From Symbiodinium natans (Eukaryota > Sar > Dinophyceae > Suessiales > Symbiodiniaceae): 64,000 bases of DNA. The stretch's first letter is position 1; the number at the start of each line of letters is the position of its first letter. The notes under the pieces were generated by a model. The model was not told where the DNA came from. It ran no database searches and saw only the letters and a list, made by a program, of their open reading frames with translations. The position numbers and the translations under genes are program-made. Positions 9,809-19,681 of the stretch are shown in pieces. The stretch lies in contig CAJNDS010002243.1 of assembly GCA_905221605.1 (NCBI GenBank), positions 493,360 to 557,359 on the forward strand, in the 5' to 3' direction.

Positions 9809-12800
9809 ATGGCGACCAACTGGTTACGGACTGGGGTGGCATCATCAAGCTCCAATGTGGGCGACCAAGGTGATGGTGGTGTCAAAAGGTCTGCAACGGG
9901 TGAAAAAGTCGTTCCCAATGAGGAAGCTCTGGTTGATGTTGGTGGTATGCGTGGCGAAGAGAAGCCGGTGGTGGAAGGACTGGAAGACCAGATGGAAGCA
10001 GTTTTGCTGCGCCTTCTGAGCAAACATGGGCATCTTCTTCGAGCTGCGGAATCTGCTGAATCAACGGGAGCGCCAACAACAAGCTCCTCTACGTCAAAGA
10101 TGGTGGAGCAAGGGTGCCAGACAGAACTGGTTGGGGATGTTATCCCTGTTTCCAAGCGAGCTCGCAACAAGGTGAGTTTCGCGGCTGAAAGTGGTGATCT
10201 GTTGACAGGTGAAGTGGAAGAAACTGCGCCTGTTGCTGCGACAAAAAGCAGTATCCTCGTTGTTGGGGACGCAGAAGGAGTCGTTCCTGTTGCTATGGTG
10301 ATGAGCGAAGGAGAAATCCTGGAATTGGAGGCAGCAAGAATACAGCAAGAGTCAGACGAGGACTTATACGCTGGTGGTGGAGGCAAAGCGTCTCAGGCTG
10401 CTGACCTTCCAATCGTCGACTGCGATGGGAAGACATGGGAACGCCATTTTCACGAGGATGGGAGAGAATATTTTTACTGCTTGGACACTGGTGATACCCA
10501 ATGGGTGTTGCCTAAGAAGACTGGAATGGCTGGAAATAGCGAGGGGCCAGGTGTTGGAATGGGCATTGTCCCTGTGGAAGATGAGCCAACGCTGGGTGCT
10601 ACCTCGTCTCCATCATCTACTGAGTCTTCTAGGGCACAGCAGGGTAGCATGGAAAGTGTGAACAGCGGTGTAAATAGTGTAAGTGAAAAGGATTTTTCCT
10701 CTACTATCGGGGATAGCGGTCCTAGGGGTGGTGGTGACGCCCCGACCTCGGGTTCTCCTGATGAAGAGGGGATTTCTGGAAACCGAGCAGACATCGCTGA
10801 AGCTCAACATCTGGATCGGGAAGAAATGGGGATGCTTTCTGAGGGTGTGGCAGCGGTGGAATCGGTGGGTCCAGAAGAAAAAATGCCCAATGTGGAGATC
10901 GGAATTGTGTCGGCTACAGAAGAGCGAGTGGTGGATGTGGTGCCTGTCGTTCAGGAAGATGGCCCTGGAGATTTGGATGACGAAGAGAAAAAGTTGTGCA
11001 TTACGACTGAGGAGGTCTCTTCGTTTGGTGCCGAGAATTCTGCCATTCAAAGGGAAAAGGAAACTTCTGAAACTGCTGGAGACACGGTTGATAAGAAAGA
11101 TGAGGCCTGGAGCGCCAATGAAGCGCGGGTCGATGCGCCAGATAGTACCTGGAGTGCGAATGAGGCACGGGTTGAGGTGCATATGGTGGTACGTTCCACG
11201 GGCGACTGCAACAATGGGGCGCAGGTCTCCGCAGCAGCTGATGATGGAGGTTCACAGGTGGACGCACTGGTGCAACCTGAAATTAGCCGCGAGGAACGAA
11301 ATGACAAGGACTACACCGGAGCCGGAGCCAATGAGGCAGCTGTGGTCAATGATGGTGGCAATTCTCCTTTGGAAACCATGGAACCAAAGGAGCCTGCGGT
11401 GGAAGAAAGTGTGCCTGCCGTGGATGATCAACTCAATCGCCCTGCAGCGGAAGAAAATTTGCCTGCTGCAGAAGGTGTGACAAAGGACACCAATGAAGGG
11501 TCCACTCCCATGAAGGGAGAAGCGTTGCCGTCTGGAAGTTCACCGGAAGTCGACACCGAGCGAACTGAAGCAGATGAGGCAAAGCCTTTGGCAGAGAAAA
11601 AGGGAAGTCCTGAAATCCAAGAGCACAAAAAAGATGAGCTTGTGGGACTCGTGGAACAGGACGAGCAGTGTGACCCAAAGGTGAAGACAAAGGATGCGCC
11701 AGGAGCCGATGATACAGAGATGGTTTCTGAAGAGCATGCAAAGAAAGTGCCCCGAGCGGGAGCCTTGGAATCACCTGGGACACATTGCTATGAAGAGGGA
11801 GATAAGATCACTGGTCTAGTGCGCTGCATCAATGGGTATGGAGCTTTTTTGGACTATGGTGATCTAAATGTATTGATTCCTGCAGAAGGGAACAATGTAC
11901 ATCAGTTCCAATTTGGTGATACTGTCAATGGAACAGTGAAACGAGTGGAAGATGATGGTACCATAATCTTGGACACCTTTCTGGTTTTGGAAGAGAACGA
12001 GGAGGATCCCTCGCCAAAGCTGCGCAAATGGAAGGACAGCGGCTGGGGTACATGGTGGACAGGCTCATGGCAGACTGGTCAATGGTACAAAGGTTCTGAT
12101 GGTCAATGGGACTGGAAGTCAGAGGAACCGCAGTCTCGTGAGTGGTTCGCCGAGTCAAAAGCATCCTCGAGGGAACAAGAGGAGGCGGAGCAGAAACAGC
12201 TCTATGGAGAGAAGATCTGTCGAAATCTCCTGGAAGATGAAACAATTGATAATGACTACGTGGGCAAAATCACTGGGATGTTGCTGGGTCGTTCAATGGA
12301 TGTGATTCTGGAGTGTATTGCAGATCATGCAGTCCTGAATAATGAGGCTCGGAGCGCATACAACATCTTGCTAAGTGATGGTTGGAAGCCTGAGGAGAAA
12401 GAACGTGTCGGTGTGGAAGAAACAACCACTTTTTCCCGGAAGCAGTACCACGACGCGCTCTACGAACTGGCACGCAAGAAAAGAAGATTTAGTGGACCAG
12501 TTGTGGGTGAAGCGGTGGCAATGTTGCTGAGCAAGGGAAAAGATGAGCTTTGGAACGAGCTGTGGTTGGACACCAAGCGATTTCTGCAAGAGCTTGACGG
12601 TGCAGTCGAGGAGATGAGCAAGAGGGAAAACAGGCCGATAGAGACCTATATGGATCCCGATCAGTACAAAAAGGCTCACACGACTCCGAAAACTGTGTCA
12701 CTTGGATACAGTAAGCTGTGCAGGTTCTTCAATCAAGGGAGGTGTCGAAATGGAGATGGGTGTTCCTATGAACATCGTCGCTACGGTGAAGGGTGGCCTG

Positions 12801-15313
12801 AAGGAGAGCCAACTGAGCCAAAGAACAGCCAAAAAACTGGTGACGAGGATGGGGACATCGGTGGCCCGCCAACTGATGAAGGTACAGTGGATGAGGTGCA
12901 GCAGGAGCGGGAGGATTCGGCCTTCCGAGCCCAGTACAACTATGGCAAAGGGACATCAAAAGGTGAGCCTACGCTGGGTGAAACGAAGAAACGGCTGTGT
13001 CTGTATTACAACCAAAGTGGTTGTAAATATGGGACTGCGTGCAGGTATCTCCACGACGATGACGTGGCATTGGAAGGGACTTGGGAGCCTGGCAAATCTT
13101 GGGACAATGCTTCCAGAAGGGCACTAAGGGACGCGGGGTTCCACCAGTGCTGTTTCGACTACTATCTCAAAGGGAGATGTCGTGTGCGATTTGGCTGCAA
13201 GTATTCTCACGAAGAGATGTCTGAGGACCGGCTGGCCCAGTTGAAGCATTTGGTGAATGTGGCAAACCATGTGTCCTTTCAAAGGGCAAAGGGATTGGAG
13301 ATTCCTGACAGGAACGCTTTTCAACCACCAGTAAGTGGGGGAGCAGAATCTTCGTCCTCCTCAGCACCACAAGCGCTGCAGATGACCAATGTGTCACAAA
13401 AAGATGGTGAAAAGGGTATTCTGGATGAAGAAGAGGCGGATGAACAAAAGAATTCGGTGGCTGCGTCTACTAGCACTCAGCTTCACAATCCAGAGGAGCC
13501 AATTGAAAATTGGATGGCTCGCAACCAACACCTGTGGGTGTATACCCCTCATGTAAGTGAGGTGATGATTACCCTTGGTGTGACCAATGTGTCGGACTTG
13601 CAAGAGTTCATCTTTGTGGAAGATTTGGTTGACAAAGGGATCAACAAGGTGACCGCATGCAAAATTCTGCAATTGGTGGGTGAGGTCCGATATCGACCGG
13701 GAGGACCGGAAAAGGCAGTTCCTTCTGATGCATCTGTACGAGTACAACAATCTTCTGGGAACAAAGGGACTGGAAGAGCGGCGGTGCGAACCCTCACTCA
13801 GGTGCGTGAAGCTGAAGACTCCGGTGCAAAAACGATGCCGAGAGGCTCCTATCGGGAGCTTTTTGATAAGGTCAAGTACCGTGACGCTTGGACGCTTGCG
13901 CAGAGGTCTCCGCTGTGTGTACAGAAGCTGAAGTTGGTGGGAGTTGGAATGCCACCGGTGAATCCACCAACAAAAAAGTATCGGTCAAGATCAAACCCTG
14001 TGAAAAGGGGAAGGCCCTTGCTGGACAAAAAACAGGTGCGACAGGTGCCACGCTCTCGCTCACAGCGACGAGCGCAACCGGCGGAAGTGGTGGAGAAACC
14101 AAAACCACTGGAACTGAAGCCTCGTGGTGGGTTGTCGTATCGGTTCAGCAGAGCGTGGGCAGATGTGGTGGACGATGATGATCAGGCGGAGGCTTTGGTT
14201 TCTTATGCCGCTTCCTCAAGCGATTCAAGCGAGGAAGAGACCAATGCTGTGCACCGCATGCGGGAAATTCTTTTGCAAGAAAGGGATTCACAGAGAACTG
14301 CGATTCGTGGCAATGTTCCGATGGGTGGTTCTTCCGGCCCCAATGCCGGGCAGAAAAAATCGGTTCACCTTGGCAAAGAACGCGACAAAGCGTCGCGGGG
14401 GGAGACCCGCCAAGAAGTGACTTCTCAAGTTTTTTCGCTACCACAACCTTCTCGTCGAACTGAACAGTCTCAAAAAAGAGCAAGGGATGGCTCAGTTATG
14501 GTTGGTTCGCTGGCGGTGGGCTCCACGGATGAGGTTTTACCTGGGCAAGGTGTTGCTGGACAGGTGAATGGATCTGAAAGCGCTCAAGTTCTTCCTGGGC
14601 ATGAAGTGGCTGGACAGGAGACGGCGCTGGAAGGAGCAGTGCAAATTCCCGGCGAGGAGACTGACCAAAATGAAGGAGAAGGTGGGAGCAATGATCTCCG
14701 TGGTGATGATGCGAAGAATTTGGACGGTGGTTTGGTGAAGAGTGACCTTCAGCAATTGCTGGTTAAAGGCCTTCTGAATCGGATTTATTGGAAGGTTGCA
14801 GTTGGCAAGTTGCCGGTGGGGCAAAGAGACTGCCAAAAAGGGTCCAATAAGATGGATCGAAATTTGGTTATTAGCATGTCATCCGAGGGTGCAAGCGAAC
14901 AGGATGAGAACCTGGCACTGGAGGACGATGCTGATCAGTCAATGGGTGACGGTGCGATGGTAGTTCTGGTGTATGATCCAAGGACGCTGATTCAGTCGCC
15001 AACAACTGATTGGGTTATGCGTCGTGGTCTGACCGATCGTTCCATCTGGCCAGCAATGGCGTACACAGCACAGAGAATATGTGCTGAAATGGTTCAAGTG
15101 GATGAACTGAACGCCCAGTTGAATACTGGGAGACTCCTTTTTGAAAGGAGAGATCAAGGATATTATTGTGATTTGCATCATTCGTTCCATGACAATCCGT
15201 GCTTGCCGGTGGTGGGAAATTATCCTCTTTCGGTGATGGGTGCACTGCTTTCTCCTGGCCTGGAAAAGGAATTCAGGATACTGGAAAGTTTGGAACTGCT
15301 ATGGAGGCAATAG
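9809..15313 (+). CDS. Large RNA-binding Gag-like ORF (WW-like, S1-like, three CCCH fingers)
   Basis: An intact 1,834-codon frame begins at an ATG in GCCATGGCG context 66 bp after the LTR. Residues about 205-238 resemble a WW domain (W-x-R near the start, YFYC centre, TQW and P at the end). A long acidic, Glu/Asp/Val-rich low-complexity region follows to about 650. Residues 656-725 look like an S1 RNA-binding fold (GDKITGLV, NGYGAFLDYG, GDTVNGTVKRV). A tryptophan-rich stretch lies at about 740-780 (WGTWWTGSWQTGQW). Three CCCH fingers lie at about 969-992, 1062-1083 and 1113-1135 (C-x7/8-C-x5-C-x3-H). The rest is unrecognised. It probably acts as an RNA-binding or packaging protein. No polymerase or integrase motif is seen. 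Its end overlaps the next ORF by 13 bases. Confidence 0.75.
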   Translation: MATNWLRTGVASSSSNVGDQGDGGVKRSATGEKVVPNEEALVDVGGMRGEEKPVVEGLEDQMEAVLLRLLSKHGHLLRAAESAESTGAPTTSSSTSKMVEQGCQTELVGDVIPVSKRARNKVSFAAESGDLLTGEVEETAPVAATKSSILVVGDAEGVVPVAMVMSEGEILELEAARIQQESDEDLYAGGGGKASQAADLPIVDCDGKTWERHFHEDGREYFYCLDTGDTQWVLPKKTGMAGNSEGPGVGMGIVPVEDEPTLGATSSPSSTESSRAQQGSMESVNSGVNSVSEKDFSSTIGDSGPRGGGDAPTSGSPDEEGISGNRADIAEAQHLDREEMGMLSEGVAAVESVGPEEKMPNVEIGIVSATEERVVDVVPVVQEDGPGDLDDEEKKLCITTEEVSSFGAENSAIQREKETSETAGDTVDKKDEAWSANEARVDAPDSTWSANEARVEVHMVVRSTGDCNNGAQVSAAADDGGSQVDALVQPEISREERNDKDYTGAGANEAAVVNDGGNSPLETMEPKEPAVEESVPAVDDQLNRPAAEENLPAAEGVTKDTNEGSTPMKGEALPSGSSPEVDTERTEADEAKPLAEKKGSPEIQEHKKDELVGLVEQDEQCDPKVKTKDAPGADDTEMVSEEHAKKVPRAGALESPGTHCYEEGDKITGLVRCINGYGAFLDYGDLNVLIPAEGNNVHQFQFGDTVNGTVKRVEDDGTIILDTFLVLEENEEDPSPKLRKWKDSGWGTWWTGSWQTGQWYKGSDGQWDWKSEEPQSREWFAESKASSREQEEAEQKQLYGEKICRNLLEDETIDNDYVGKITGMLLGRSMDVILECIADHAVLNNEARSAYNILLSDGWKPEEKERVGVEETTTFSRKQYHDALYELARKKRRFSGPVVGEAVAMLLSKGKDELWNELWLDTKRFLQELDGAVEEMSKRENRPIETYMDPDQYKKAHTTPKTVSLGYSKLCRFFNQGRCRNGDGCSYEHRRYGEGWPEGEPTEPKNSQKTGDEDGDIGGPPTDEGTVDEVQQEREDSAFRAQYNYGKGTSKGEPTLGETKKRLCLYYNQSGCKYGTACRYLHDDDVALEGTWEPGKSWDNASRRALRDAGFHQCCFDYYLKGRCRVRFGCKYSHEEMSEDRLAQLKHLVNVANHVSFQRAKGLEIPDRNAFQPPVSGGAESSSSSAPQALQMTNVSQKDGEKGILDEEEADEQKNSVAASTSTQLHNPEEPIENWMARNQHLWVYTPHVSEVMITLGVTNVSDLQEFIFVEDLVDKGINKVTACKILQLVGEVRYRPGGPEKAVPSDASVRVQQSSGNKGTGRAAVRTLTQVREAEDSGAKTMPRGSYRELFDKVKYRDAWTLAQRSPLCVQKLKLVGVGMPPVNPPTKKYRSRSNPVKRGRPLLDKKQVRQVPRSRSQRRAQPAEVVEKPKPLELKPRGGLSYRFSRAWADVVDDDDQAEALVSYAASSSDSSEEETNAVHRMREILLQERDSQRTAIRGNVPMGGSSGPNAGQKKSVHLGKERDKASRGETRQEVTSQVFSLPQPSRRTEQSQKRARDGSVMVGSLAVGSTDEVLPGQGVAGQVNGSESAQVLPGHEVAGQETALEGAVQIPGEETDQNEGEGGSNDLRGDDAKNLDGGLVKSDLQQLLVKGLLNRIYWKVAVGKLPVGQRDCQKGSNKMDRNLVISMSSEGASEQDENLALEDDADQSMGDGAMVVLVYDPRTLIQSPTTDWVMRRGLTDRSIWPAMAYTAQRICAEMVQVDELNAQLNTGRLLFERRDQGYYCDLHHSFHDNPCLPVVGNYPLSVMGALLSPGLEKEFRILESLELLWRQ

Positions 15314-17643
15314 CCTATGATTGGAGTCGCAGTCCAGGCATGGAAGTTCATGTGGAACTTATGGCAAGGGTAGCCAATCTGGTCGCTCCATTCCTTAGAC
15401 TTGGTGGCCAAGGAACAGTGGTGAATTCCGAGTTTCTCTGGCAGCACGGGAGGGACCAAATGATGGAGTTCCTCCAGGCAGCGACTTGCGCTGATCAATT
15501 GGAAGTTCTCTGGAACAGAATGGACGACGATGCTGATGAGGAAGTGGATCCTACAGGAATGGTGCTGGAGATCCCCGATCAACAAGGTGCGGTACTAGAT
15601 CAAGGGAACAATGAATCCCTTATTCCCATTGAAAATGCTGGAGGTGAAACACTTGGTGACACTGGAAGGGATGGCAAAGCGCCAGAAGTCTCTCCGGAAG
15701 AGGAGACATCCAGTGGGTCGTCAAGACTGGCGGGCACAAGGATTTTCTTGTGGTCAGTGTACTCTCGTGTTGCTTCCAACTTCTCTACGCAGGACCGCAC
15801 TACTGGGAAGATCTTTGACAGCACAAAAGGGTATCCTGGTGAAGGACCAAACAATGGTGACAATCCTTCCTCTAAGAGGAACTTACCCTGGATCTCTGAA
15901 GACTACCTCGACGAAGTGGTGTCAAAAAAGATGGGAAGGTCTTCAGATATGGATGGGCTGGAGGGGTCTGTTCCGGGAAGTGAGGGATCGTTGGAAAAGG
16001 TAGAGGTGGAGAATGTTACTGCCTCTAAAATTCTTATGGCTCTTTGGAAAAAGGGATATAGAGCTGGGTATAGGAGGTTGTGTCGTTTGAACGTATCTGG
16101 ATGCAAGGTTGGAACAATGAAGCGTCCAATCAAAAGGGTGCAGAAGATCGGCACTAGGAAAGCCCTCATGAAGAAGTTCAATGTTTTTGGATCGTCTCAG
16201 CGTGGCTCAGGAGCTGGCGGAAAACCAATCATGAAGGTGGTAGGACCAAGGCCAGGTTTTCCAGCTGTACTCCAAGCATCAAATACTGATAGCACCTGGG
16301 GTGAAGGGAGCAGTTCTCAAGCACATGGCAATGTTCATGTAGAGCAGAATCGCCCTATGGACCGGTTCGAGGCGGAGCGCTTGGAGAAGAGGAAGAAAGG
16401 CTTCTGCTATTGGTTCAGCAAGGGGAAAGATCGCTGCAAATTTGGTGAAGACTGCAAATTCATCCATTCAGAAGATGATGTGGTGCTACATTCGTATTGG
16501 TGCAAATACTATGTGGCAGGGAGAGACTGTTTCGCTGGAAAGGATTGTGCGTTCTCGCATGATGCAACTGGTGTGAGGTGCATCCAGTTTGCTCGGTCTG
16601 GGAAGTGTCGTTATGGTGACAGGTGTGTCTTCGAGCATGGTGTTCCGCTGGATGAACAGAGGCCAAGGTCTCCAAGGACGCCCCCAAGGGATGGTCCAAG
16701 GAGAAGTTCTGGTGCAAATGGTGGAGAAAAGGAGATCTCTCCTGAACAGTTCGATGATGGTGAGGAGTATTCCATGACCTATGACGATGACACCAAAATG
16801 TCGGAACTGTTGATGGAAGCGATTTCAATTCTTTCGAATGGCAAACCAGACTTGGCTCGAGCAGAGGCGGACCCACTGTTCAAACTCCTGAAGTTCAAGG
16901 GAGACGCTGACCAGATGGATAGAGAATGGGTTTCGTGGACCGACGATATGTTGTCCGTGCTGGAACTTCACGAAGTAGTGAAGTCGTATGACGTTTCGCT
17001 CGAGGAGGTGGAAGAATGGGTCAATGACCTGAGGATATGGTTCGAGCGAGCCAACTTGGAAGAAGAAAAAGATCCCAAAAGGGGCAAGAAGAGGTCCCTG
17101 GAAAGGGAGTCCAGCAAAGATATTCCTGCCGAGAAGGAGGTGGTTGAGACTTCTGAGACGGAAGTTATCGTTGAGGAGGAGGCAAAAAAGGTTAAAAAGA
17201 AGAGGAAACCTGTGGTTATCGAAGATCCTTATACTCTCCTGGTTCCAAAGCCGAAGAAGATGCCGGCGACCATTGAGAAGAGTGGATCATCAACCAATGC
17301 GGCGGTTTCTGCAGGGGAAAAAGCCTCGAGAATGCGCGCAAAGTCAATCGTCGGTGGAAAGGCGAAGAAGAAGGAGAAAAGTCAGAGTCCCAAAAAGGGA
17401 GAAGTGGTGGTGGTGAAAGGTCCTGAAGAAAAGGATCGTCCTCCTGATGTGGATGAGCAAGCGTCGGCAGCTGTGAGTGCAGAGCTGGGTCAACCTTGCC
17501 AAGCGATTGAGGACGCGAAAAGAGAAGGACTGGTATCCTCAATTCAAAGGGGCGTACAGGATCCTGTTCTTGCAGTTTCGGACCTGGAGTATATTCTGCT
17601 GCAACTTCACCTCAAGATTGCCAACAATCGGAAAAAGAAGTGA
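15301..17643 (+). CDS. Second ORF of the LTR element, three CCCH zinc fingers
   Basis: A 780-codon frame starts at ATG 15301, inside the last codons of the upstream ORF (stop TAG 15311-15313), in the -1 frame relative to it. The frame is also open upstream of this ATG to about 15199, so frameshifting is a second way to make it. Three CCCH fingers lie at about 16402-16464, 16500-16560 and 16579-16635 (for example C-x8-C-x5-C-x3-H in RCIQFARSGKCRYGDRC). The C-terminal 250 residues are Lys/Glu-rich with basic blocks (KKVKKKRKPVV) that could be nuclear localisation signals. No catalytic domain is recognised. The overlap with a 13-base ATG-to-stop spacing would suit termination-reinitiation. Confidence 0.7.
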   Translation: MEAIAYDWSRSPGMEVHVELMARVANLVAPFLRLGGQGTVVNSEFLWQHGRDQMMEFLQAATCADQLEVLWNRMDDDADEEVDPTGMVLEIPDQQGAVLDQGNNESLIPIENAGGETLGDTGRDGKAPEVSPEEETSSGSSRLAGTRIFLWSVYSRVASNFSTQDRTTGKIFDSTKGYPGEGPNNGDNPSSKRNLPWISEDYLDEVVSKKMGRSSDMDGLEGSVPGSEGSLEKVEVENVTASKILMALWKKGYRAGYRRLCRLNVSGCKVGTMKRPIKRVQKIGTRKALMKKFNVFGSSQRGSGAGGKPIMKVVGPRPGFPAVLQASNTDSTWGEGSSSQAHGNVHVEQNRPMDRFEAERLEKRKKGFCYWFSKGKDRCKFGEDCKFIHSEDDVVLHSYWCKYYVAGRDCFAGKDCAFSHDATGVRCIQFARSGKCRYGDRCVFEHGVPLDEQRPRSPRTPPRDGPRRSSGANGGEKEISPEQFDDGEEYSMTYDDDTKMSELLMEAISILSNGKPDLARAEADPLFKLLKFKGDADQMDREWVSWTDDMLSVLELHEVVKSYDVSLEEVEEWVNDLRIWFERANLEEEKDPKRGKKRSLERESSKDIPAEKEVVETSETEVIVEEEAKKVKKKRKPVVIEDPYTLLVPKPKKMPATIEKSGSSTNAAVSAGEKASRMRAKSIVGGKAKKKEKSQSPKKGEVVVVKGPEEKDRPPDVDEQASAAVSAELGQPCQAIEDAKREGLVSSIQRGVQDPVLAVSDLEYILLQLHLKIANNRKKK

Positions 17644-17985
17644 TTGGATGGTATGGATGAAGGGATGGTTTTTCTCTTTCTGGAGACAGGTGCGCTGGAA
17701 CAGCCAATGTGCTGACAAATGTGGTGGTTACTATTAAGGGTATGGAAATCCCTGATAGTAGAAGTCAGTAGCTTTTCGCGTAGCGAAGACCACGGTTTGT
17801 GGTGAAGAAGGCCAAGGAGTCTTCAGTGATGAGAGGATCATGGTGAAAAGATTCTCTATGGTTAGTGGATTTAGCCAATGAGCTATAATTTCGTCCTGGT
17901 AGACGTTAAACCATATTGTGCATGTCAAGCAGCAGGCTACTGCCCTAATGGCAGTTTTTGGCCAAAGATCTGCATCTCCAATGTG
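17644..17985 (+). other. 3' untranslated region of the LTR element
   Basis: About 340 bp between the second ORF and the hairpin/purine tract. No open frame of note and no telomeric repeat. An antisense frame of 64 codons at 17734-17928 has no recognisable content. Confidence 0.6.
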
Positions 17986-18003
17986 TCCTAGGAAATCCTA
18001 GGA
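17986..18003 (+). other. Perfect 7-bp inverted repeat before the purine tract
   Basis: TCCTAGG, loop AAAT, CCTAGGA. The RNA hairpin would end exactly where the purine tract starts, so it may influence priming of plus-strand DNA or 3' end formation. Confidence 0.6.
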
Positions 18004-18012
18004 CAGGGGGAG
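18000..18012 (+). promoter_or_regulatory. Polypurine tract
   Basis: AGGACAGGGGGAG ends directly at the first base of the 3' LTR, as expected for the plus-strand primer of an LTR retrotransposon. Confidence 0.75.
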
Positions 18013-18234
18013 TGCGGAGCTGCAACTGGTATTGTAAAAAGAGTTAGTGTTGGAAGTTGAAAGGGTTAATAAACCCGGAAATCATTTTTATGGCTCAAGA
18101 CTGGGCCATGTGCCTGGTAGTAAAAGGTGAGTGCCCTGTGGTTTGGGTTTGTTGTGTGGTTGATCCAGGGAAATCAAGGGATTCTGTTGGGGTTGACTTT
18201 TCGGTTTCTCGTCCCCCTTCGGGTTCCCCCCGTA
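18013..18234 (+). repeat. 3' LTR
   Basis: Copy of 9523-9743 with one inserted base and one substitution in the T-run of the spliced-leader-like part, which creates an ATG (TTTTTATGGCTCAAG). It is followed by CCCTA and more CCCTAAA repeat. Confidence 0.9.
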
Positions 18235-18891
18235 CCCTAAACCCTAAACCCTACACTAGACTGCATACAGGCCTTCCCGCACCATGGTTCGAAAGCAGCC
18301 GAATAGATATGGTAAACTTACAACGGTATTGAAACACAACATGACCAGACCCCAAACAGACCTTGCAAGCACCATCTAAGCATGGCTGTACCATCTTTTT
18401 TGGGGACAGAGCTCGAGAAAAGCAGGGAATGGGGCAATGAGGTACCCTATGTAATCCCTTAAAGGGTATATGTAAGGCCCTAATTCCTTCATTCCCTAGT
18501 AAGAACCAGGGGGAAAAAAGGACCATCCCTATAGAACTGAAAGTGCACATCTGTGTTGTGGGGGGGCTTCTGCACTCAGCAATTGAGGAAAGGGCCGGCG
18601 GCCCCGTGTGTGATTTCAGAGCTTTCTAAGGCTTCAGCCGGAATGTTAATCCTCAAGCTCGGAGACCGAGTGCCTAAACCCCAACGCGCTCTAAACCCTA
18701 ATCCTGCCTGCGCCCCCCAACTACCGTGGTTAGGGTTTAGGGTTTAGGGTTTAGGGTTTAGGGTTTAGGGTTTAGGGTTTAGGGTTTAGGGTTTAGGGTT
18801 TAGGGTTTAGGGTTTAGGGTTTAGGGTTTAGGGTTTAGGGTTTATATGGTTAAAGGGTAGTAACTACCCAGTAGTTCGTAAAGCCCTGAAG

Positions 18892-18975
18892 CCTAACCCC
18901 TACCATGGAGTGTGGGCGCTCGAGGTGCCGTTCCTCCCCCCGGAGCGCTTCTTCTGCACCTCGGGAAGGCGCTAT
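18892..18975 (+). other. Exon-like island with GT border
   Basis: After CCCTGAAG the frame is open (PNPYHGVWALEVPFLPPERF, then FCTSGRRY) and ends in GCTAT directly followed by GTAGGGTTTAGGG. Borders fit AG-exon-GT. No family recognised; the peptide is protein-like. Confidence 0.45.
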
Positions 18976-19681
18976 GTAGGGTTTAGGGTCTAGTTAGGGT
19001 TTGGGGTTTAGGGTTTAGGGTTTAGGGTTTAGGGCTTAGGGTTTTTAGGGTTTAGGCTTTAGGGTTTAGGGCTTTAGGGGGTTTAGGGCAAACCCTAGGA
19101 ATGGTCCCCGAAGAACCTCTAAAATACAGGCCCACGTGTACGTTGATTGGGACCTTCCCGGACTTCTTCTGATGGCTTACACCCATATATGAATGGTGCC
19201 TACTGAAGCACGCTCTGTGGGTACTGTGGGGGTACCCTTTTTTTCCCAAACAGAATAGAATACCCTTAAAGGGAACCCCAAAAAGGGTACTACCCCTATT
19301 TTCGGAAACCCCTAAACCCTAAACCCTAAACCCTAAACCCTAAACCCTAAACCCTAAACCCTAAACCCTAAACCCTCTGTTGTCAAATGAGGGCGCTCTT
19401 TGTTTATGTCAGGCTGTCTCCTCGCCATGGTGTGCTCGACAACCTGCCGCGGGGATGCAAGAGGGGGTTTAGGGTTTAGGGTTTAGGGTTTAGGGTTTAG
19501 GGTTCAGGGTTCAGGGTTCAGGGTTTAGGGTTCTATGAAGCGAAACACTAGCGACTAGTGGTGACAATCGCGCATAGAACGATTATCTAGCAGTTGTAGA
19601 GAATCTGGCCGTAACAGCAATTCTTTTTTGATAACGTAGTGCTCATAGTTTCCTTTCTGTCGCAAGACTTGTCATAGCAAC

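Larger units (their letters stand above)
9523..18234 (+). mobile_element. Non-autonomous LTR retrotransposon with CCCH/S1/WW ORFs
   Basis: The 8.7-kb unit has direct terminal repeats of 221 and 222 bp, a primer-binding-like site just after the 5' LTR, a purine tract just before the 3' LTR and a CCCTA target duplication. The LTRs differ only in a short T-run (T6 versus T5AT), so insertion was recent. The interior holds two long overlapping ORFs. Neither shows a protease, integrase, reverse transcriptase or RNase H motif, so mobility would need proteins from another element. The size resembles large non-autonomous LTR elements, but those usually lack long ORFs, whereas here the coding capacity is intact over 7.8 kb. 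Confidence 0.85.

Noticed and set aside
9809-17643. Hidden integrase or reverse transcriptase in the LTR element
   Set aside because: No YxDD, D-D-35-E, zinc HHCC or protease motif was found in either ORF by eye.
17734-17928. Antisense 64-codon ORF in the LTR element 3' region
   Set aside because: No recognisable content and lies in the untranslated region of the element.
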